DNA of 64,000 nt from Acidimicrobiia bacterium (GTDB taxonomy: Bacteria > Actinomycetota > Acidimicrobiia > Acidimicrobiales > Poriferisodalaceae): the NCBI GenBank assembly GCA_022820505.1, contig JAJEFK010000007.1, forward strand, positions 58,442 to 122,441. Reading direction: 5' to 3'. Shown here piece after piece: positions 59,455 to 64,000 of the stretch; positions within the stretch are counted from its first letter, which is position 1; the number at the start of each line of letters is the position of its first letter. The position numbers and the translations under genes are program-made. Below the pieces are notes generated by a model. It was not told where the DNA came from, did no database searches, and saw only the letters and a list, made by a program, of their open reading frames with translations.

Positions 59455-61360
59455 GCTGCCGCCGCACCGGCCGGTGCCTGCTTTGCCGGACTGGCTGAGC
59501 CCGCCGCTGGCAGCGCCTCGCCGGTTCGGAGGTCTCAGCGCTGTCGCCGACCGGTGGTTGGTGGCAGGCGCCATCGCCACCGCGGCGGGGGCCTTGTGGG
59601 CGCCTCCGCTGTCGCTGTGGCAGGGCTCGTGGTGGGGCGCCGCACTGGGAATCGGGTTCGGTGCGCTGGGCATTGCGACCCGTGCGCGGGTGCTCATTCC
59701 GGCTGGCCTGCTGGTACTCGCGGCGGTTGCCATGGGAGCCCAGATCGCCCAGCTGAGCGCCGTGACGGGAGGCGATTTCGAAGGTGAAGTGCAACTGGTC
59801 GGCGATCCCCGCTGGCGCTCCGGTGCCCTGGTCGTGCTGTTCAGCGCGACGATCGACGGCGCCCAGCATCGGTGGGAGGGCAGGGCGCGGGGCCGCGCTG
59901 CATGGCAGCTGGAAGACGCGGCGATGGGGGAGCGCTGGCGCCTCGGCGTGACCGCCGAACCGGCTGAGCCCGCCGACCGTCCCTACTTGTGGCCCCGGCA
60001 TCTCGCCGGGACTGCCCAGATCCGTACGGCATATCGCGTCGACGGCGGTAGCGCGCCCTTCCGCATCGCGAACTCGTTGCGCGGGCTCGTGGAGGCGTCG
60101 GGCGAATCGCTGTCGCCGCGGGATGCTGCGCTGCTCGCCGGATTCGTGTACGGCGACGATCGGGGGCAGCTGCCGGAGGTCGTGCACGACTTCCGGGCGA
60201 CATCGCTCACCCACCTGCTCGCCGTTTCGGGCTCGAACGTGGCCTTTGTGCTGCTCCTGTTCGCCCCGCTGCTGGCCGGGTTGCGACCTCGGGCCCGGCT
60301 GGTCGCTGTGGCAGCCCTGCTCGTTCAGTTCGCCGTGCTGACCAGGGGTGAGCCCTCGGTGCTGCGGGCATGCGTGCTCGCCACCCTCGCTGTCGGCGCG
60401 CACGCCGTCGGCAGGCGAGCATCTGCGACACGGCTGCTGGCGCTGGCGGTCATCGTGCTGCTGCTCGTTGACCCGCTGCTTGTGCGCTCGGTCGGCTTCC
60501 AGCTCTCGGTCGCCGCGACCGCTGCCATCGTGATCGGAGCTCGCCGCGTCGCTCCCCTGCTGTGCGGGCCGGCGTGGCTGCGCTTGGCGCTCGCAGCCAC
60601 CCTCTGCGCCCAAGCGGGTGTGCTGCCGGTTCAGCTGGCCGTCTTCGGCTCGCTGCCGCTCGTGAGCATTCCCGCCAACGTGCTGGCAGGCCCGGTCGCA
60701 GGCCCGGCCATGGTCTGGGGCCTCATCGGCGGCTTCACGGGCGGCCTCGCCGGCGACGCGGTCGCATCGGTACTGCACCTGCCGACCAAGCTGATGATGG
60801 GGTGGGTCGCGGGGGTAGCGCGATGGGGCGCATCGCTGGGCTGGCCGCAGATCGAGGCTGCCGAATTGACTGCCGGAGCTGCGGTGGTCGGATGCTGCGT
60901 GACGGCAGGTTTCCTGCTGCGCAATCTCGGAGCGGTGGCTGGCAGCGCGGCGGTGGTGGCAGCGGGTGTCGGTGTCTGGATAGTGGCTGGCAGTCACCAG
61001 CAGCCGCTGCCCTTGGGGCCGCACCTCGCCGTGCCACGCATCGATCCCGTGATAGTCGTGGTGGATCGCCCCGACCCGTCTCGCGCTCTCGGCCAGCTGG
61101 CAGTGGCGGGAATCGACCGCATCGACGTGCTCGTAGCGCGCTCGGCAAGCCGCTCAGGCCGCGAAACAGTACGTGCACTGCATGCCCGTCACGACATAGG
61201 TCAGGTCCTCGCGCCGGCGGGCCTCGGCGGCCGGGTCGCCTATGAGGCCGTGACCGAACCCGTCCGCGTTGCCGGCCTCACCGTCGAGCCCGCGGCAGAG
61301 CGCTTACATGTCTCGGCCGAAGTAGCGTCGAACGAGTGGCAGGCGGCACGGTTCGGCTGA
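59441..61360 (+). CDS. comEC: ComEC/Rec2-type DNA uptake channel protein with degenerate C-terminal domain
   Basis: A 639-residue membrane protein. After three N-terminal hydrophobic segments comes a soluble part (about 105-210), then the Competence domain: ARDAALLAGFVYGDD-like sequence, LTHLLAVSGSNVAFVLLLFA (the family's 'HLlAiSGlhv') and RACVLATLAVGAHAVGRR. About ten helices follow. The last 110 residues keep the strand DRIDVLVARSASRSGRETVR but lack the HxHxDH motif of the usual metallo-beta-lactamase domain, so the nuclease part seems lost. ATG 59441 is inside comEA. Confidence 0.88.
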   Translation: MRPFELPPHRPVPALPDWLSPPLAAPRRFGGLSAVADRWLVAGAIATAAGALWAPPLSLWQGSWWGAALGIGFGALGIATRARVLIPAGLLVLAAVAMGAQIAQLSAVTGGDFEGEVQLVGDPRWRSGALVVLFSATIDGAQHRWEGRARGRAAWQLEDAAMGERWRLGVTAEPAEPADRPYLWPRHLAGTAQIRTAYRVDGGSAPFRIANSLRGLVEASGESLSPRDAALLAGFVYGDDRGQLPEVVHDFRATSLTHLLAVSGSNVAFVLLLFAPLLAGLRPRARLVAVAALLVQFAVLTRGEPSVLRACVLATLAVGAHAVGRRASATRLLALAVIVLLLVDPLLVRSVGFQLSVAATAAIVIGARRVAPLLCGPAWLRLALAATLCAQAGVLPVQLAVFGSLPLVSIPANVLAGPVAGPAMVWGLIGGFTGGLAGDAVASVLHLPTKLMMGWVAGVARWGASLGWPQIEAAELTAGAAVVGCCVTAGFLLRNLGAVAGSAAVVAAGVGVWIVAGSHQQPLPLGPHLAVPRIDPVIVVVDRPDPSRALGQLAVAGIDRIDVLVARSASRSGRETVRALHARHDIGQVLAPAGLGGRVAYEAVTEPVRVAGLTVEPAAERLHVSAEVASNEWQAARFG

Positions 61361-62307
61361 TCAGCGGCGCCGACGAGATACTCACCGCCGAAGCGGTGCT
61401 GGCTGCTGTGGCCGAGCTTGTGGGCGATGCCGACCGGGCAGAGGTGCTCGACGAGTTCTCGGGCGACGAGTACGTGCTGGCAGATCTCGTCATCTCGGCT
61501 TCGACGCCGCCGATGCTGGCAACCCACCGGGTCGTCGTTGCCCGGGGGCTCAGCCGCTTCGGCGCGGCGGATCTTGCCCCGCTGGTCGCGTGGCTGGACG
61601 ATCCCTGCCCCACCACCGATCTGGTGCTCGAGTGGGACTCCGGTCGCGTGCCGCGCCCGCTGGCCGAGGCCGTCGAGGCCAGCGGGGGACACCGGGTCGC
61701 ATCAGACGTGCCCGGCGGGGCGCGCAACCGCCGGACATGGCTGGAGGAGCGTCTCGCGGAGGCAGCGGTCCAGCTCGACGCCCGAGCCCGCGCGAGCGTC
61801 GCCGAGCACCTCGGTGCCGAACTCAGCCGTCTCGGATCGCTGCTCGACACGCTGGCGGCGGTCTTCGGCGAAGGCGCCCGTCTGGACGCCGACGACGTGC
61901 TGCCCTACCTCGGCGCCGAGGGCGACGTCCCGCCGTGGGAGCTGACCGACGCGATCGACCGGGGGAACGTGAATACGACCCTCGCAGTGCTGCAGCGCAT
62001 GTGGGGTGCGGGCCGGCACCCCTTGGCAGTCACGGCCACCGTCGCCAACCACATCACTCGGATGGCCCGGCTGGACGGCGCCGGCGCCACGAACGAGAAG
62101 GAAGCTGCTGCCGTGCTGGGCCTGCGCGGCTCCACGTTTCCGGCACGCAAGGCGATGGATGGATGCCGACGGCGGGGCAGCGAGGGGATTGCCCGAGCCG
62201 TCGAGCTGCTCGCAGCGGCCGACATGGACATGCGCGGGCGGTCCGGACTCGACGCTCGCTGCGTTGCCGAGATCCTGTGTGCGCGGCTCGCCGCCGGTGC
62301 CCGCTGA
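61336..62307 (+). CDS. holA: DNA polymerase III delta subunit (clamp loader)
   Basis: A 323-residue HolA-type protein. VRLISGADEILTAEAVLAAV is the first unit of the ATPase-like domain, RVVVARGLSRFGAADLAPLVAW and NRRTWLEERLAEAAVQLD the middle, GAELSRLGSLLDTLAAVFGE and DAIDRGNVNTTLAVLQRMW the collar. It opens the sliding clamp during replication. GTG 61336 overlaps comEC by 25 bases; next to rpsT, as in many bacteria. Confidence 0.92.
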   Translation: MAGGTVRLISGADEILTAEAVLAAVAELVGDADRAEVLDEFSGDEYVLADLVISASTPPMLATHRVVVARGLSRFGAADLAPLVAWLDDPCPTTDLVLEWDSGRVPRPLAEAVEASGGHRVASDVPGGARNRRTWLEERLAEAAVQLDARARASVAEHLGAELSRLGSLLDTLAAVFGEGARLDADDVLPYLGAEGDVPPWELTDAIDRGNVNTTLAVLQRMWGAGRHPLAVTATVANHITRMARLDGAGATNEKEAAAVLGLRGSTFPARKAMDGCRRRGSEGIARAVELLAAADMDMRGRSGLDARCVAEILCARLAAGAR

Positions 62308-62315
62308 AGGAGGCG

Positions 62316-62579
62316 CTACGCCCCGTTGCGGGACGCGGTGCGAGTGATGAGGCGCGACTTGCGCCGGCCGGCCTCGTTCCGGTGGATGACACCCTTGGCG
62401 GCAGCCTTGTCGAGCCGCTTCTGAGCAAGACGGATGAGCTCGTCGGTGGGCTCGCCCGCCTCAGCGGCTGCGATCACCGCCTTCTCGCGCGTCCGCAGTT
62501 CTGAGCGCACGGCACGGTTGCGCACCCGTCGCGCCTCGTTCTGACGATTGCGCTTGATCTGGCTCTTGATGTTGGCCAC
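62316..62579 (-). CDS. rpsT: 30S ribosomal protein S20
   Basis: An 87-residue basic protein, the normal length of S20. It begins [20 protein letters not shown] and ends [21 protein letters not shown], both diagnostic; it binds 16S rRNA early in 30S assembly. GTG 62579 is the start (the preceding frame is not ribosomal), with GGAGAG 9 bases upstream. It is convergent with holA and divergent from lepA. Confidence 0.97.
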   Translation of the reverse strand: MANIKSQIKRNRQNEARRVRNRAVRSELRTREKAVIAAAEAGEPTDELIRLAQKRLDKAAAKGVIHRNEAGRRKSRLITRTASRNGA

Positions 62580-62613
62580 GAAGGCATGCTCTCCGTCTCG
62601 AAACCGGCCCCGC

Positions 62614-62623
62614 AGGGTACCGT
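62614..62623. promoter_or_regulatory. Overlapping divergent -10 boxes of rpsT and lepA
   Basis: TACCCT on the minus strand (62619-62614) faces rpsT and TACCGT on the plus strand (62618-62623) faces lepA; they share two bases (62618-62619). lepA would have a leader of only a few bases (box to ATG, 10 bases), rpsT one of about 30. Confidence 0.35.
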
Positions 62624-62633
62624 GCGGCCTGCG

Positions 62634-64000
62634 ATGCCCCACGTGCCCCCAGCCGACGGCGGCGCCGGAACCGGATCGATTCGGAACTTCTCGATCATCG
62701 CCCACATCGACCACGGGAAGTCCACGCTGTCGGACCGGATCCTGGAGTTGACCGGTGCTGTGGAGGAGCGCTCCATGCGCGCCCAGTACCTCGATTCGAT
62801 GGAGCTCGAACGCGAGCGCGGCATCACCATCAAGGCCCAGAACGTGAGGGTGAGCTGGCGGGGGCACACGCTGCATCTCATCGACACCCCCGGGCATGTC
62901 GACTTCGGCTACGAGGTCAGCCGGTCGCTCGCGGCATGCGAAGGCGTGGTGCTGCTCGTCGATGCAGCGCAGGGCATCGAGGCACAGACGCTGGCCAACT
63001 GCTACCTGGCCCTCGAGTCGGATCTCACCATCGTCCCGGTGCTCAACAAGATCGACCTCCCCGCGGCCGAGCCGGATCTGTACGCATCGGAGATCGAGCG
63101 TGTGCTGGGCATCGACTCGAGCGAGGTGCTGGCCATCTCGGCCAAGACCGGCGAGGGCGTCGAAGCGCTGCTCGACGCGATCATCGAGCGGATCCCCTCG
63201 CCGGGCGGCGATCCGCAGGCCCCGCTCCAGGCGCTGATCTTCGATTCCCACTTCGACCAGTACCGCGGCGTGGTCTCCTCGGTGCGCGTCATGAACGGCC
63301 GGCTGTGCGCCGGCGACCGGCTGCGCTTCATGCACGCCGGCGGGCTGCACCTGTCCGAGGAGGTGGGCCTGCGCCTGCCCGCGGTGACGCCGACCGATGC
63401 GCTGGGCCCCGGCGAGGTGGGGTACCTCATCGCCGGCATCAAGGACGTGGCGGAGGCCCGCTCGGGCGAGACGGTGACCTCGGCGGCAGCGCCGGCGGAT
63501 GCGCCGTTGGCCGGCTACGACGACCCGAAGCCGATGGTCTTCTGCGGTCTGTACCCCGTCGACGGCGACGAGTATCCCGATCTGCGTGACGCACTGGCGA
63601 AGCTGAGGCTCAACGACGCCTCGGTGACGTTCGAGCCTGAGACCTCCGGAGCGCTGGGGTTCGGCTTCCGCTGCGGTTTCCTCGGCCTGCTGCACATGGA
63701 GATCGTCCGTGAGCGGCTCGAGCGCGAGTTCGGGCTCTCGCTGATCGCGACCGCTCCGTCGGTGGCCTACCGGGTGCGCACCGACGACGACGAGGAGCTA
63801 CAGGTCGACAACCCGTCGGATCTGCCGCCGGCCGGCCAGATCGCCGAGATCGCAGAGCCGATGCTCACCGTGTCGGTGTTGACGCCGAGCGCGTACACGG
63901 GGGCGGTCATGGACCTGTGCCAGTCGCGCCGGGGCTCGATGACCTCCATGGACTACCTGTCGCCCGAACGCGTGGAGCTGCGCTACGAGCTGCCGCTGGC
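62634..64000 (+). CDS. lepA: Elongation factor 4 (LepA), N-terminal part, runs off the window
   Basis: At least 455 residues of a translational GTPase. G1 is [20 protein letters not shown], switch [13 protein letters not shown]3 [18 protein letters not shown]4 [13 protein letters not shown], and G5 [10 protein letters not shown]. Domain 2 and the LepA-specific domain 3 follow ([20 protein letters not shown]). ATG 62634 starts with the short [10 protein letters not shown] tail ahead of the GTPase domain; an in-frame GTG 62622 is also possible. It back-translocates ribosomes under stress. The last domain lies beyond base 64000. Confidence 0.97.
   Translation, partial: MPHVPPADGGAGTGSIRNFSIIAHIDHGKSTLSDRILELTGAVEERSMRAQYLDSMELERERGITIKAQNVRVSWRGHTLHLIDTPGHVDFGYEVSRSLAACEGVVLLVDAAQGIEAQTLANCYLALESDLTIVPVLNKIDLPAAEPDLYASEIERVLGIDSSEVLAISAKTGEGVEALLDAIIERIPSPGGDPQAPLQALIFDSHFDQYRGVVSSVRVMNGRLCAGDRLRFMHAGGLHLSEEVGLRLPAVTPTDALGPGEVGYLIAGIKDVAEARSGETVTSAAAPADAPLAGYDDPKPMVFCGLYPVDGDEYPDLRDALAKLRLNDASVTFEPETSGALGFGFRCGFLGLLHMEIVRERLEREFGLSLIATAPSVAYRVRTDDDEELQVDNPSDLPPAGQIAEIAEPMLTVSVLTPSAYTGAVMDLCQSRRGSMTSMDYLSPERVELRYELPL

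Noticed and set aside
59351..61024. Long open frame on the minus strand across comEC
   Set aside because: The Arg/Gln/His/Pro-rich translation is typical of antisense frames in GC-rich genes; comEC on the plus strand has recognisable motifs.
62622..63695. Long open frame on the minus strand antisense to lepA
   Set aside because: It is only an extension of the rpsT frame; codon choice and similarity fit LepA on the plus strand, and S20 begins at GTG 62579.

Overview
The window is GC-rich (roughly two thirds G+C by eye) and densely coded. No gene-free stretch exceeds 200 bases, and there is no insertion sequence, phage gene or CRISPR array. The organism is most likely an environmental actinobacterium, perhaps of the Acidimicrobiia type. 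This is inferred from the gene content: an F420-type luciferase-like monooxygenase, many class III CoA-transferases, VOC proteins and SDRs, and the order comEA-comEC-holA / rpsT / lepA. The start sites point the same way. Many genes begin with GTG, many neighbours overlap by 4 bases (ATGA or GTGA), and at least seven genes look leaderless, with a TANNNT box exactly 7 bases before the start codon.

Layout. 1-7.6 kb: end of a polysaccharide deacetylase, a HisC-like aminotransferase, an aromatic-amino-acid-decarboxylase-type enzyme, an aminoglycoside-phosphotransferase-like kinase, uracil-DNA glycosylase, a small DUF1330-like protein and an NCS2-type permease that carries an extra ATPase-like cytosolic domain. 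7.6-14.7 kb: a two-domain CoA-transferase, then a leaderless operon in which an ATP-grasp ligase fused to a decayed M20 peptidase domain is followed by a gamma-glutamyltransferase and an N-formylglutamate amidohydrolase. 14.7-20.1 kb: a membrane protein divergent from a tightly overlapped ECF sigma factor / small protein / MscS-like channel / CorA operon, then a CPA2 cation antiporter. 20.2-27.3 kb: Baeyer-Villiger-type monooxygenase, acyl-CoA dehydrogenase, CoA-transferase and enoyl-CoA hydratase, a PP2C phosphatase overlapping a tRNA-Ala gene, and an orphan VapB-like antitoxin.

27.3-38.1 kb is a coherent branched-chain amino/keto-acid region: E2 and fused E1 of a 2-oxoacid dehydrogenase, an SDR, a tandem-domain Lrp/AsnC regulator, and an HAAT-type ABC transporter (binding protein, fused LivH-LivM permease, two ATPases). 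A 19-bp palindrome in the transporter promoter and two relatives between E1 and the SDR share the core GTGAWTCA, which suggests one regulon for the Lrp protein.

38.1-55.1 kb is the richest accessory region. It holds two ureohydrolases, a C45 acyltransferase/amidase, a P450, an FMO, an amidase-signature enzyme, a dimethylformamidase-like protein, two zinc alcohol dehydrogenases, two SDRs, an Ldh2-type dehydrogenase, a PhyH dioxygenase and an MFS transporter. A TetR regulator sits inside it, and two copies of an ACCATAC-N6-GTATGG operator lie at the FMO/amidase divergent promoter and in front of the SDR-tetR pair. I read this as a TetR-controlled catabolic cluster for an N-rich (amide and guanidino or formamide) compound; the substrate is unknown.

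55.1-64 kb: two VOC proteins, an LLM oxidoreductase and a second phosphotransferase, then the conserved block comEA, comEC (with a degenerate C-terminal domain), holA, rpsT and the start of lepA, which runs off the window.
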